Assembly (NCBI RefSeq): GCF_002160985.1
Contig: NZ_NFLQ01000003.1
Location: 124,001-188,000, forward strand
From: Lachnoclostridium sp. An118
Lineage (GTDB): Bacteria; Bacillota; Clostridia; Lachnospirales; Lachnospiraceae
DNA length: 64,000 bases
Direction: 5' to 3'
Below are positions 25,981 to 37,050 of the stretch, one piece after another. Under the pieces are notes generated by a model. The model was not told the origin of the DNA. It saw only the letters and a list, made by a program, of their open reading frames with translations, and did not search any database. The translations under genes were made by a program, and so were the position numbers. Each line of letters begins with the position of its first letter. Positions within the stretch are counted from its first letter, which is position 1.

Positions 25981-26436
25981 TCAGCCGCGCTTGATAAAAT
26001 ATTTCCGCAGTTTCAAAATGGCGTCCCGGACGGTATTGGTAACAAGGCTCACACTGGCAATCCCCTCGTCCTCTGCAATCTCCCGGTACTTCTTGCCCTC
26101 CACAAAACGGGCGTGCAGGCGGCGGGCCTGCGTGGGCGTTAAGGTGGCAAGGGCCTCCCGGAGCCGCTGCAACATCAATTCATGGGCTTCTTCTTGTTCC
26201 CGGCGTGTTTCTTCTTCCAGCAGAGTGTCCTCAGCGGAGAGGGCGTGATAGAGCAGGTGATATTCCAGGCCGGGGGAATAGTCCATCGAGTAAGTATGGC
26301 TCCATAGCCGCTGCTCGGAGTTATGGTCGGTGCGCCATTCCTCCACGATGGCGTCGGCAATCTCGTCCGGCAGTTCGATGAAGGTGTCTGTTTCGTAGAG
26401 GGGGTAATAATACTTTTTCAGGTTGATGGTTTTCAT
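25981..26436 (-). CDS. Sigma-70-like protein, copy a (151 aa)
   Basis: The protein begins MKTINLKKYYYPLYETDTFI, the same opening as the two following paralogues. It ends with a sigma-region-4 HTH (LTPTQARRLHARFVEGKKYREIAEDEG...RDAILKLRKYF). ATG 26436 overlaps the stop of copy b as ATGA. It may act as an ECF-type sigma factor or as a region-4-only regulator; a region-2 match is weak. Confidence 0.8.
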   Translation of the reverse strand: MKTINLKKYYYPLYETDTFIELPDEIADAIVEEWRTDHNSEQRLWSHTYSMDYSPGLEYHLLYHALSAEDTLLEEETRREQEEAHELMLQRLREALATLTPTQARRLHARFVEGKKYREIAEDEGIASVSLVTNTVRDAILKLRKYFIKRG

Positions 26437-26894
26437 AGGCCGCTTGTCCATTTCCGGCGCTCAAAGTACCGACGCAGCCGCCGGAGCGCCGCATGGATGG
26501 ACTTCCCCGCCTGGGATGGGGTGATACCCTCCATCGCGGCAATGTCCTTCACTTTCATCCCCAGCATATACCGGGCATGGACGCGCCGGGCCTGCGCTGG
26601 GGTCAGAGAGGAAATCGCCTCATAGAGCCGCCGGAGCAGTTCGGCATATTCGGCCTGCGCCTCCTTTTCCATCAGGCAATCCTCCGGCGATGGCTGCGCC
26701 CAGCCGATGGCGGCGTTCTCAATCCCATCATTGCAGTCAAGGGAGTAAAACGCCTTGTAGCGGTACATCTTGCGCTCCCTGGCGGCCTCGGCCCGCTTGT
26801 CCAGCAGGAACGCTTCAACGATTTCATCCGACACCTCCACAAAGGTGTCCTCGGTGCAGAACGGGTAATATTGCTTGAGGTTGATCGTCTGCAT
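26433..26894 (-). CDS. Sigma-70-like protein, copy b (153 aa)
   Basis: It starts at ATG 26894 (MQTINLKQYYPFCTEDTFVEV); the frame upstream only reads copy c out of phase. The middle part (ARERKMYRYKAFYSLDCNDG) and the HTH (LTPAQARRVHARYMLGMKVKDIAAMEG) align with copies a and c. It overlaps copy a by four bases, and copy c ends ten bases upstream, so all three are one operon. Confidence 0.8.
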   Translation of the reverse strand: MQTINLKQYYPFCTEDTFVEVSDEIVEAFLLDKRAEAARERKMYRYKAFYSLDCNDGIENAAIGWAQPSPEDCLMEKEAQAEYAELLRRLYEAISSLTPAQARRVHARYMLGMKVKDIAAMEGITPSQAGKSIHAALRRLRRYFERRKWTSGL

Positions 26895-26904
26895 AGGCCC
26901 GCCC

Positions 26905-27357
26905 TCACTCTGCCGGAAAAAGGCAGTCATAGCAGCGGCGCATATTCCGCAGGCCCCGCCGGATGGCAACGCTGACCTTGCTGCTGTGTACGCCCTCCCT
27001 CCGGGAGATTTCCGGCTGGCTGATACCGGCGATGTAGTAGGCCCGGACGCGGCGGGCCTGTGTGGGGGTGGCATGGGCCAGGGCCTCCGGCAAAGCAGCC
27101 AACAGCCGCAGATGGGCGGCCCGTTCCTCGCGCTCCAAAAGAATTTCCTCCGGCGATCTGCCGTGTTCCAGCGCGTAGTTCTCCGTCCAGCTATATGCGT
27201 CCAGGGAGTAGTAGGCGCGGTGGTAGACCTTCCGGCGCTCATAGTTGTTCATCTCGCGCTGGGCCTGCCGCATGACCTCCCAAACCTCATCGCTGACCTC
27301 CACAAACTCGTCATGCCGGTAGTGGGGATAAATCCACCGCAGATTGATTGTTTTCAT
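26905..27357 (-). CDS. Sigma-70-like protein, copy c (150 aa)
   Basis: It starts at ATG 27357 behind AGGAGG with MKTINLRWIYPHYRHDEFVEV. The body and HTH (ATPTQARRVRAYYIAGISQPEISRREGVHSSKVS) match copies a and b, but the recognition-helix residues differ. Different target promoters are therefore likely. Confidence 0.8.
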   Translation of the reverse strand: MKTINLRWIYPHYRHDEFVEVSDEVWEVMRQAQREMNNYERRKVYHRAYYSLDAYSWTENYALEHGRSPEEILLEREERAAHLRLLAALPEALAHATPTQARRVRAYYIAGISQPEISRREGVHSSKVSVAIRRGLRNMRRCYDCLFPAE

Positions 27358-27460
27358 AGGCTTACCTCCTGAAAATGGGAGAGGCGGGCAGCTTGTCCGC
27401 TGTCCGCCTCCCGCTGGGATAAGGGAAACAATCCCTTTCACTTGGTAGCCCGAAAACAGG

Positions 27461-27874
27461 TCATTCGTTAAGCCTGTTTTCAAAGAAATTTATAAATTTT
27501 TTTCTGACTGCCTCCACACTCTGATACACGGCCACTTTGGAGCAGCCGCACACTGTCCCGATCTCTGCAAGGGTCAGCCCGTCCAGGGCATAGAGCAGGA
27601 ACCGGCGGCGCTGGGCCTCGGTGCAGGTGTCCAGGACGGCCATCAGCTCACCCAGCGTTTCCATGCGGCAAAGATATTCCTCTGGCGTTTCGCCGTAGAT
27701 ACCCACGCCCTCGGTGGCAACTATGTATTCGTCAAACTCCCGGCCATCCCAATGCCGCCGCTGCTCATGGGACAGGTTCTCGGCTTTGTGGTCGGCCCGG
27801 TCAAGAAATTCATAGACTTCCAGCGTAACCTCCACGGCCACAGCTTGTCCGTTGTAATTGATGGTGACTTCCAT
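27461..27874 (-). CDS. Sigma-70-like protein, copy d (137 aa, more distant)
   Basis: It begins MEVTINYNGQAVAVEVTLEVY and carries FDEYIVATEGVGIYGETPEEY and a region-4 HTH (LDGLTLAEIGTVCGCSKVAVYQSVEAVRKKF). It shares the overall plan of copies a-c (short N-terminal motif, acidic middle, HTH) but little direct sequence. It is the first gene of the sigma cluster; about 100 bases separate it from copy c. Confidence 0.78.
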   Translation of the reverse strand: MEVTINYNGQAVAVEVTLEVYEFLDRADHKAENLSHEQRRHWDGREFDEYIVATEGVGIYGETPEEYLCRMETLGELMAVLDTCTEAQRRRFLLYALDGLTLAEIGTVCGCSKVAVYQSVEAVRKKFINFFENRLNE

Positions 27875-28111
27875 CTGCCTTTCCTCCGTTCAGATTTTTG
27901 CGGGAAAATCTGAACGGGGCGGCGGGGAACGACACCGGGGGCAAGGTTCGGGCCATGTTGGCCCGATGTTCCGGCCCCACAGGTATGAAAAAGCGCCCGG
28001 ACAGCATGAAGCTATTCGAGCGCAAAAAACACGGTATTCAGTTACATTGTGACAATTTTCGCACTGGCTGCCAGACGGGGCAGGTTCGGTGGCTGGGCTT
28101 TTTTTAACAAA

Positions 28112-28237
28112 TTAGGCGGATGAACGATGCAAAGAAACACGGCGATACCTCCATGATACCGCCGTTCCAGACATTATGGGCGTGTTAAGCAGCCTGCCCT
28201 TCGGCGGTTTTTTCTTTTCTGCCGCCGGGCAGTACAT
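28112..28237 (-). CDS. Possible 41-residue basic peptide
   Basis: ATG 28237 has GAGGAAAG upstream. The frame gives MYCPAAEKKKPPKGRLLNTP, then a basic, Ser/Arg-rich end, and stops at 28112. It lies just downstream of the promoter-like region at 28257-28289. Length and composition alone cannot prove it is a gene. The rest of 27875-28434 holds no other candidate. Confidence 0.35.
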   Translation of the reverse strand: MYCPAAEKKKPPKGRLLNTPIMSGTAVSWRYRRVSLHRSSA

Positions 28238-28256
28238 TCTTTCCTCAATTTCTTAT

Positions 28257-28289
28257 ATCTTAGCCTATAATCCTCACAAAATCCTCACA
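28257..28289 (-). promoter_or_regulatory. Candidate response-regulator box C in front of the sigma cluster
   Basis: On the minus strand TGTGAGGATTT and TGTGAGGATTA stand in tandem with an 11-base period (28289-28268), then TAAGAT five bases further on as a possible -10. The same layout occurs before the ABC genes and the two-component genes. The repeat takes the place of the -35 box, the geometry of OmpR-type activated promoters. Confidence 0.6.
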
Positions 28290-28343
28290 GCATAACAGCG
28301 TTTCGACATAATAACACGCTGAAATCTCGCAAGTTTGTGACAA

Positions 28344-28380
28344 TTAGAAAACCGAAGGCAGAATGCCCCCGGTTTTCTAA
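28344..28380 (-). terminator. Terminator after the ABC permease gene
   Basis: Perfect 11-base arms TTAGAAAACCG / CGGTTTTCTAA enclose a 15-base loop, 55 bases beyond the stop of the permease gene. On the minus strand the hairpin ends in TTTTCTAATTG. It closes the ABC transcript before the sigma cluster promoter. Confidence 0.8.
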
Positions 28381-28434
28381 TGGATTCAGTCGCTTATTTA
28401 GATGTCCTTATTCAGCTACCTATGCCGGACAAAC

Positions 28435-31008
28435 TCAATTTTGATGAAGCCTTTCAATAATGCTGCTTTTGGCAAATTGTCGGTAAAGAATTGTGGGAAT
28501 AATTACTGTCAAGCAGATAAGAAACGGATAAACAATCAACATCGGCCAAATTACAAAGTGATAAGTGAAGAACCAGAAACTACTTGCTATCGCCTGCACA
28601 ATGATTAGAGAGAACAGCACCCCAACGATCAACGAGGCTATAATTGTTCCCACAGCATAATACAAGCCCTCATAGGACAACATCCGTTTGAGCTGTCTGC
28701 CTGTCATGCCAATACTTTGGAGCATAGCAAATTCTTTTTGCCGCGTAATAATGCTTGTCAATACCGAATTGATGAAATTTACTATGCCGATCAGACCGAT
28801 AATAACGCTTAAAGCACCGCCGATTGTAATAATAAGGGATGTCATGCTATGAAAGGACTGAACGTAAGTTTCTTTCGATTCATAGTCCATGCTCGGCTCA
28901 ATGTTTTCCACATAGTTGCTTAGAAAGCTGCTCATGTCGCTGTCCATTCCGTCCTTAACATTGAACGGAAAACTTACCAAAAGGAGATTGAGGCAGAGCG
29001 GCTTGAACTGTTCTGTGGGCAAATAAAAACGTGCCGCGCCCGTGTTTCGTTCTGTATCGGTATTTTCATTGATAAGAACTTTTGCCATAACGGTAAGGTC
29101 AAAGCTGTTATCCAGTGTACCGGCTAACCCGTTCATCTTCCAGTGATGAAAGGTGATCGTATCTCCGACATGGATAGATGGATTGTCAATTATATTCCCA
29201 TTGTCATCCATTGTAAGCGCGTACAGCGTGTATTTTCCCGTTTTAAGAGCATCCCAATCAATTTCGCCCTCGACTACATCCATCGAGCTTAGAAGAAAAT
29301 CGTCTGCCCCATACAGAGCAATAAGAGGATTTCCATATTCGTCCTTGTTGTAATTTGTTACGGCGTCTGTTTCAGCGGAAAATCTTTCTTCTGTCACCTT
29401 GCTGGAATATAGTCTGCCGCCATCCTCGTAGGCGTCCTGTTGTTGGACAGCATTGATAAAGGTTTCGGACAAGTATGTTTCGCTGCGGGCGAAGTTATAG
29501 TTGAAATAGTCTGCGGAAGAAATGATAAAATCCTTGTTTAAGAACTTCTCAACATACTTATCAATATCAAAACCACTGGATAGAGTAAATACGGTGTTAA
29601 ACAGTACCAGGCTCAATGTCATAGACACGATTACAAGGATCGTTCGTTTTCGATTTCTCCCCAAATTTGCCAAGGCCATCCGATGAATTTTTGCGCCGCT
29701 GGTTGATTTTTTTACAGCCAGACGGTTCTTTGTTTGAAATGCGCCTGCGTCATTTTCTGTGTAGCGGATAGCTTCAATCGGTGAGATTGCACCTGCGATC
29801 TTAGCCGGTTTTCGCACACTGATAGAAACAGTAACAAAAGCAAAGATAGCCGAGCCAATGAATATCAGCGGATTTACTGTCACCACAACGCCAGCGTCGG
29901 AAGTATAAGTTGTGCCGTTCATCAGAGCCGGAACTAAAGCGCGGCCAATAAAAAAGCCGATAATCAGGCCAATGGGGATACCTACCGCAGACAGAAGCAG
30001 GGCCTGTTTGTTGATAATCTTTTTGATCTGCCGCCTTGTGGTTCCCAATGTTTTAAGCTGCCCGTAGGACTGAATATCTTGAATAACAGAGATTTGAAAA
30101 ATATTGTAGATAATCAAATAGCCTGTTGCCATAATCGCGAGTATTCCCACAATACCGGCAATAAACAGGGCGGAATTTTCACTGATAGGGCTGCTTTGAT
30201 AAGCGGGACTGACACGGGCGACAATATAGTTTTCGTCTGTGGGCTGTCCTCCAAGCGTGTCACAGGTGTAGCCGGTTTCTGTAAGGAGCTGCTGCAATTT
30301 TTCTTCTACGGAGCCGCTGCCACGGAACATGATATACGCCGTCACAATGCCAGAATAATCATTGTCCACAGGATAGGTATAGGTGAGTAAGTCGGCATGG
30401 CTATCTATAAAGGCTTTCGATACGATAATACGCCCGATATTACTTAGGCTGTCTGTTTCCCAAAAGCCGCACAGTGTAAAATCAGTTGTGTACTCCTTGC
30501 CCTTGATTTCATAATCAAGGGTGACTGTCGCGCCGATTTCAGCCGGAACCCCCAATGCCTCTAATGTCTTTGTGTCGGCTATGATCTCATTTTCAGCTTC
30601 GGGGCGGTGTCCTGTTGTCGGCTCGTATCTGGCAAATTCCAACGCGGTATCATCCATATACCACATATCAGAACGCCATTTCGCAAGCCCCGGATTGTTA
30701 AGATGGTAAGAAACCGCCTTTGTATAGGCAATTCGGTCAATCAATTCGTTGCCCTTTACATCATCAAAAACTTCGTCACTAATGTAGTTGAGAACAGCTT
30801 GACCGTCCCCGCCCATCTTTCGGATATTTTGGTCTTGTACCGTATCAATTAAACCGGAACCCAGTGTGAAGATCGTTGTGAACAAGACGGTTGTAAGAAT
30901 AATGGCAACAATAGCAATGATATTCCTGCTTTTGCTGGCCTTAAAGTACCGCCTGGACAATTTCTTAATAATGGGTCTGTTATTATTGCCAAATAAAATA
31001 TCGTTCAT
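28435..31008 (-). CDS. FtsX-type ABC transporter permease
   Basis: The 857-residue protein starts at ATG 31008. Two FtsX domains, each with an N-terminal helix, an extracytoplasmic domain and three C-terminal helices, can be seen (NIIAIVAIILTTVLFTTIF near residue 30; RTILVIVSMTLSLVLFNTVF near 455; final helices near 735-845). This class exports or senses peptides and other envelope-active compounds with its partner ATPase. It ends the operon started by the ATPase gene 14 bases upstream. Confidence 0.92.
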   Translation of the reverse strand: MNDILFGNNNRPIIKKLSRRYFKASKSRNIIAIVAIILTTVLFTTIFTLGSGLIDTVQDQNIRKMGGDGQAVLNYISDEVFDDVKGNELIDRIAYTKAVSYHLNNPGLAKWRSDMWYMDDTALEFARYEPTTGHRPEAENEIIADTKTLEALGVPAEIGATVTLDYEIKGKEYTTDFTLCGFWETDSLSNIGRIIVSKAFIDSHADLLTYTYPVDNDYSGIVTAYIMFRGSGSVEEKLQQLLTETGYTCDTLGGQPTDENYIVARVSPAYQSSPISENSALFIAGIVGILAIMATGYLIIYNIFQISVIQDIQSYGQLKTLGTTRRQIKKIINKQALLLSAVGIPIGLIIGFFIGRALVPALMNGTTYTSDAGVVVTVNPLIFIGSAIFAFVTVSISVRKPAKIAGAISPIEAIRYTENDAGAFQTKNRLAVKKSTSGAKIHRMALANLGRNRKRTILVIVSMTLSLVLFNTVFTLSSGFDIDKYVEKFLNKDFIISSADYFNYNFARSETYLSETFINAVQQQDAYEDGGRLYSSKVTEERFSAETDAVTNYNKDEYGNPLIALYGADDFLLSSMDVVEGEIDWDALKTGKYTLYALTMDDNGNIIDNPSIHVGDTITFHHWKMNGLAGTLDNSFDLTVMAKVLINENTDTERNTGAARFYLPTEQFKPLCLNLLLVSFPFNVKDGMDSDMSSFLSNYVENIEPSMDYESKETYVQSFHSMTSLIITIGGALSVIIGLIGIVNFINSVLTSIITRQKEFAMLQSIGMTGRQLKRMLSYEGLYYAVGTIIASLIVGVLFSLIIVQAIASSFWFFTYHFVIWPMLIVYPFLICLTVIIPTILYRQFAKSSIIERLHQN

Positions 31009-31021
31009 TTTCAACACCCCC

Positions 31022-31687
31022 TCATTCAGAAATTTTCCCATCCTCAATACGGACGATCCGATCCGCGAGCTGGGCGATCTCGTTGTTATGGGTAATCATT
31101 ACAAGGGTCTGGTGAAATTTCTGGCTGCTTACTTTCAGCAGGCCAAGAACATCACTGCTTGTCCGGCTGTCAAGGTTGCCCGTCGGCTCGTCCGCCAGCA
31201 CAATCGCCGGTTTCGATACCAGAGCGCGTGCAATCGCCACGCGCTGCTGCTGGCCGCCGGAGAGATTATTCGGCATATTGTTCAGCCTATCTTCCAGGCC
31301 CAACATCCGAACAACTTCCTGCATATAGTTTTTGTCCACCTGATCGCCGTCCAATTCCACCGGCAGAACAATGTTTTCATAGACATTGAGGACAGGGACA
31401 AGATTGTAGTTCTGAAAGATAAAGCCGATTTTCCGTCTGCGGAAAATAGTAAGCTGCTCGTCTTTCAGGGTGGACAGGTCTTTTCCATCCACAATGACCT
31501 TGCCGGAAGTAGGGACATCCAAACCGCCGATCATGTTCAGCAGCGTGGATTTACCGCTGCCGGATGTGCCGACAATGGCGACAAATTCCCCATGTTCCAC
31601 TGAAAGGGAAACGCCGTCCAGCGCCTTTGTAATGTTCGGTTTTTCACCATAGTATTTTTTTAAATCTGTTGTCTGTAAAATAGGCAT
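31022..31687 (-). CDS. ABC transporter ATPase (MacB/LolD type)
   Basis: The 221-residue ATPase has Walker [10 protein letters not shown] (40-48), the signature LSGGQQQR and Walker [13 protein letters not shown], and ends after the H-loop ITHNNE. ATG 31687 follows AAAGGTGG. It is placed before the FtsX permease and after the sensor kinase, the standard arrangement of peptide-antibiotic detoxification modules. Confidence 0.93.
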   Translation of the reverse strand: MPILQTTDLKKYYGEKPNITKALDGVSLSVEHGEFVAIVGTSGSGKSTLLNMIGGLDVPTSGKVIVDGKDLSTLKDEQLTIFRRRKIGFIFQNYNLVPVLNVYENIVLPVELDGDQVDKNYMQEVVRMLGLEDRLNNMPNNLSGGQQQRVAIARALVSKPAIVLADEPTGNLDSRTSSDVLGLLKVSSQKFHQTLVMITHNNEIAQLADRIVRIEDGKISE

Positions 31688-31718
31688 AAGTTCTACCACC
31701 TTTCTTTTTGATGGTTCC

Positions 31719-31751
31719 ATTGTAAAACGCAATCCTCACAGAAATGTCACG
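31719..31751 (-). promoter_or_regulatory. Candidate response-regulator box B and promoter of the ABC operon
   Basis: On the minus strand CGTGACATTTC and TGTGAGGATTG form an 11-base tandem repeat (31751-31730), followed after five bases by TACAAT (31724-31719) as -10. There is no good -35 box; the repeat occupies that place. This suggests activation by the neighbouring OmpR-type regulator. Confidence 0.65.
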
Positions 31752-31779
31752 GCGGTTCTTGAATTTCCCCTTAAAACGC

Positions 31780-31811
31780 CTTGAAATGTCACAATCCTGT
31801 GACATTTCAAG
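31780..31811. promoter_or_regulatory. Perfect inverted repeat at the end of the kinase gene
   Basis: Arms CTTGAAATGTCACA / TGTGACATTTCAAG with an ATCC loop overlap the kinase stop. The arms contain the same TGTGACATTT element seen in boxes A and B. It may be a further regulator site or, as no T-run follows, a weak terminator between the kinase and the ABC promoter. Confidence 0.6.
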
Positions 31812-32838
31812 AGTGAGGCAGGAACACAGAGAAAGTGGAGCCGGTGCCGAGTTCCGAAGATACGCGGATAAAGCCGCCTTGCCGGGTGATAATTTCACGG
31901 GCCAGATACAAACCAATCCCAATACCGGGGGCGTCATGTACGCTGCTTTCACGATAAAAACGCTTGAAAATCGTTCCTTGATGTTGTTCTGGAATACCAA
32001 TGCCGGTATCAGAAATATCAATCTTCACATACATTTCCCAACACACAACAGCCACATGGACTTTCCCGCCCTCTGGTGTGTACTTCACCGCATTATCCAG
32101 AATGTTGAACAGGGCTTCGGTTGTCCATTTTCGGTCATGGGCCGCAATTACCGTTTCCGGGCAATCTACCGTGACCGCAATCTTTTTCTGTTCTGCGTTC
32201 AGCAGAATACCGCCCAGCGCCGCAGCGAGAGTATCATAGATGGCCTGCGGCTTCGGTTCCAAAGCAATTACCCCGGCTTCCAGCCGCGACGTTTTAATCA
32301 TCGCCTGCATGAGAAAATCCAGCTTGTCTAACTGGCTGTCCATCGCCAAAAGAAATTCTCTCTGCTTTTCCGGCGATACATTTTGCTCCAACAAAGTGGC
32401 ATCCAGCATTTTCAGATTTGCAATCGGTGTTTTGACTTGATGGGAGATGTCCGAAATCAATTCCTGCAAGTCGGCCCGTTCCTTTGCAATACTGCTCTTG
32501 CTTTCCCGCAGCACTTCATAGAGCCGGGAAAGCCGGTGCTGGATTTTATAGAACAGGTTTTCTTCCTCTGTGTACTGCGGCGGGGTCTGATCTGCTGACA
32601 TCATATCGTCCAGCAGCTTGCACAGAGCGTCCGAAAACAGCGTCAATTTCCGGCGCACAAAGACAAGAAAAGCAGCCATGCCCCCGGCGACGAAAACTGC
32701 ATAGAGCAATCCGCAGCATAGCGCCAATATGTTCCGCGTCAAAAAGTATATGATACATGACATGGCGATCGAAAGCAGGAAAAGGGCTGCATACAGGACT
32801 ATACACACTTTATTGACCGAGAGTTTTTCCGTCCTCAT
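31807..32838 (-). CDS. Sensor histidine kinase
   Basis: The 343-residue kinase has two N-terminal membrane helices (about residues 12-33 and 36-60) with almost no external loop, as in intramembrane-sensing kinases of peptide-antibiotic modules. The phosphorylation motif ISDISHQVKTPI has His 133, and the ATPase domain shows N-box and DTGIGIPEQHQ motifs. With so little external sequence it probably senses through the FtsX permease. Its ATG overlaps the regulator stop. Confidence 0.93.
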   Translation of the reverse strand: MRTEKLSVNKVCIVLYAALFLLSIAMSCIIYFLTRNILALCCGLLYAVFVAGGMAAFLVFVRRKLTLFSDALCKLLDDMMSADQTPPQYTEEENLFYKIQHRLSRLYEVLRESKSSIAKERADLQELISDISHQVKTPIANLKMLDATLLEQNVSPEKQREFLLAMDSQLDKLDFLMQAMIKTSRLEAGVIALEPKPQAIYDTLAAALGGILLNAEQKKIAVTVDCPETVIAAHDRKWTTEALFNILDNAVKYTPEGGKVHVAVVCWEMYVKIDISDTGIGIPEQHQGTIFKRFYRESSVHDAPGIGIGLYLAREIITRQGGFIRVSSELGTGSTFSVFLPHS

Positions 32839-33518
32839 TTGTTACCGCCCCCAATCCACATATAGCCCATGCCGTAGACAGTTTTGATATAGGCATGATC
32901 TGGATTTTCAATTTTGTTTCGTACCCGGCTGATTGTGGAAGTCAGCGCGTGTTCATCCACAAAATTCCCGTCAATATCCCATAGCTTTTCCAATAGCACC
33001 TGCCGGGTCAAAACGATCTGCGGATTTTTCGTCAGCACTTTCAAAAGCCGGTATTCCATCGGGGTAAAAGAAATGCTTTCCCCGCCCCGCGTTGCGGTCA
33101 TTTCCGTAAAGTTGATAAACAGGTTGCCGTCGTTGTAAAAGTCGCCGCCAGATTGCTTCCTGATCCGGGCCAGCAATGCAGACACTTTTTTCTGAAATAC
33201 GCTCATGGGGAAAGGCTTTGTCACATAATCATCGGCCCCCAGCTCGTAGCCTTTGAGCATATCGCTTTCCATATCGTTAGCCGTCAGGAAGATTACAGCG
33301 GTGGCCGGGCGGCTTTCCTTAATGTCCCGGCAAAAATCAAACCCATTGCCGTCCGGCAGGTTGATGTCAAGGACAATCAAATCGTATTCCTGCTTTCTGC
33401 AAAACCGTTCGGCAACGCTTTTCGTCAAGGCAGCGTCTACTTCATAGCCTGCGGCAGACAGGTTATAGCAAAGGGTATTATTCAAAAGGCGGTCATCCTC
33501 AACCACTAAAATTCTCAT
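32835..33518 (-). CDS. OmpR-family response regulator
   Basis: The 227-residue regulator has a receiver domain with the phospho-acceptor Asp 51 (LIVLDINLPDGNGF), Lys in DDYVTKPF, and a C-terminal winged helix (SISFTPMEYRLLKVL...TVYGMGYMWIG). It is the first gene of the two-component pair and overlaps the kinase by four bases. The tandem boxes upstream of it and of the ABC operon are its likely targets. Confidence 0.94.
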   Translation of the reverse strand: MRILVVEDDRLLNNTLCYNLSAAGYEVDAALTKSVAERFCRKQEYDLIVLDINLPDGNGFDFCRDIKESRPATAVIFLTANDMESDMLKGYELGADDYVTKPFPMSVFQKKVSALLARIRKQSGGDFYNDGNLFINFTEMTATRGGESISFTPMEYRLLKVLTKNPQIVLTRQVLLEKLWDIDGNFVDEHALTSTISRVRNKIENPDHAYIKTVYGMGYMWIGGGNK

Positions 33519-33535
33519 TTGCTCACATCCTTTTC

Positions 33536-33573
33536 TTTATAGAGTATCAACCAAATGTCACAGAAACCTCACA
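33536..33573 (-). promoter_or_regulatory. Candidate response-regulator box A and promoter of the two-component genes
   Basis: On the minus strand TGTGAGGTTTC and TGTGACATTTG stand in tandem (33573-33552), with TATAAA at 33541-33536 as a possible -10. This points to autoregulation. The remaining bases up to the TnpV terminator hold nothing else. Confidence 0.6.
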
Positions 33574-33637
33574 GGAAAGCAAGTTCCTTAAAATTATTTT
33601 ATCTCATATCAGAGATTGCAACAAGCAATACGATTTA

Positions 33638-33673
33638 ATTAAGGGTGCGGAGAGTATTCCCCGCACCCTTAAT
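33638..33673 (-). terminator. Terminator after TnpV
   Basis: Perfect 13-base arms ATTAAGGGTGCGG / CCGCACCCTTAAT enclose a 10-base loop. The TnpV stop codon lies at the start of the stem. On the minus strand it ends in TTAATTAAATCG, so it should separate the recombinase-TnpV transcript from the two-component genes. Confidence 0.75.
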
Positions 33674-34026
33674 CACTCCATGATAATTTCTGTAATGACT
33701 GTTTCCTCCGCCTGTGCTTTCAGTGTGTTCATCAGCCCCACCCAGCGCATGGGGTCACGGGCTTTCAGTTCCTCGGTCACGCCCGCCGCCTCCATCATGC
33801 GGGGCAGCATGGCGTCCATCCGTTCACGCGCTGCCCGGTCAACCTCTAACAGGTGCGGGTACAGCTTTTCGCTCAAAATCAAGCTGCTGTAAAGGCTGGG
33901 CCGGTGTTCCTTCAGGTAGCGTTGCCGCATACGGCCATACTTGCCGATGGGAGCCTCCGGCTGCTCGGAAAGTTTCAGGTCGGGGATGTAGTAATCCCCG
34001 CAGCGGGTGTAAGTCAATTCGCTCAT
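33673..34026 (-). CDS. tnpV: TnpV family transposon protein
   Basis: The 117-residue protein MSELTYTRCGDYYIPDLKLSE... has the conserved TnpV opening and PIGKYGRMRQRYLKEHRPSLY. ATG 34026 is seven bases from AAAGGAG. TnpV proteins accompany TnpX-like recombinases in Tn4451-type elements; their function is not settled. It follows the recombinase gene by 26 bases. Confidence 0.85.
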   Translation of the reverse strand: MSELTYTRCGDYYIPDLKLSEQPEAPIGKYGRMRQRYLKEHRPSLYSSLILSEKLYPHLLEVDRAARERMDAMLPRMMEAAGVTEELKARDPMRWVGLMNTLKAQAEETVITEIIME

Positions 34027-34052
34027 GTTCATTCTCCTTTGCACTGTGATGG

Positions 34053-36019
<1,967 letters not shown>

Positions 36020-36025
36020 ACATCT

Positions 36026-37050
36026 CCCGCAGCCAGCTTGTACTTTTTGTACTGACGGACGGCGAAGTGGTTGGGCTTCTCTGCCTCCAGCGCGTCAAAC
36101 ATCAGGTCCACGGGGTTCTTGAACTCCTCGTCATCCTCCCGGACCTCCATCGCGTTGATGAACTCGATGAGGGTGGAGAAATTCTGTTCCTCCACCGGGG
36201 CCTCGTAGTGGATATACCCAATGAGGGCGCAGTACAAAAGCGTCTCGGCCTTAACCCAAAAATCGTCCCCGGCCTTGCCCTCGCCCTTGGTGTTGGCGAT
36301 CAGCGTCGTGACCAGTTTCAAGATGTCCTTTTCGGAGTGGATGTAGGCAAAGGGATTATAGTGCATGGACTTCTTGAAGTTGATGGTATTGAGGACTTTG
36401 ATCCGATAAGGCTCATAGATGTCCTTGCCGTGCTTATCCTTCATGGGCTTGCCGTCCTTGCCCAGCTTGGGTGTGCCGCGCTGAAGCATTTTGCCGCACT
36501 CCACCAGGATGGTGCCTTTTGGGTCTGTCACCACATAGGAGCTGTGCATCTGCATCAGGTTCGGTTTCAGCCAGAAGCGGGTCTTGCCGGAACCGGAGCC
36601 ACCGATCACCAGCACATTTTTGTTTCTGGCGGTCTTGGGGTCCTTGGGGCGGCTGTTCATGGTCAGGCTCTCGGTTTTAGTCAGAATCACATTGTTCTGG
36701 AACACCGGGTCGATGTAGGGTGCGATGTCCTCATGGGTGCCCCAGCGGGCGCTGCCATACTCCATACCGTGCCGGTACTTCTTGGCGTTCTTGCTTTTGA
36801 GATACACGGCCAATCGCAGGCCAGCGCCGCAGCACAGCCCCACCAGCAGGTCCAAAGGGTGCAGGCTGGGCCACCAGCTGGCCAGCGCCACCGGCAGCGT
36901 GGAGAAGAACGAAAGCATTTTTGCCGAAGCGTCCGCACCCACGGCCATCCGCCATCCTTCACCGAAGTTGGTTGCGAACAGCCCCATCAGGATATAGGGC
37001 ATATTCAGCAAAAGGAGCTTTTTGATGTCAAGTTGCTTTTTCATCTTCAT
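36026..37050 (-). pseudogene. virD4 coupling-protein gene, 5' part (cut by element M2)
   Basis: The frame from ATG 37050 gives two N-terminal membrane segments, then Walker A GGSGSGKT near residue 151 and DPKGTILVECG. It runs to YKLAAG before entering M2 DNA and stopping after DVCSK at 36007. The Walker B half is 15 kb away at 20055-20869. VirD4 hands the relaxase-DNA complex to the channel, so self-transfer of ICE-A should fail until M2 is excised. The start overlaps the pcfB stop. Confidence 0.95.
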
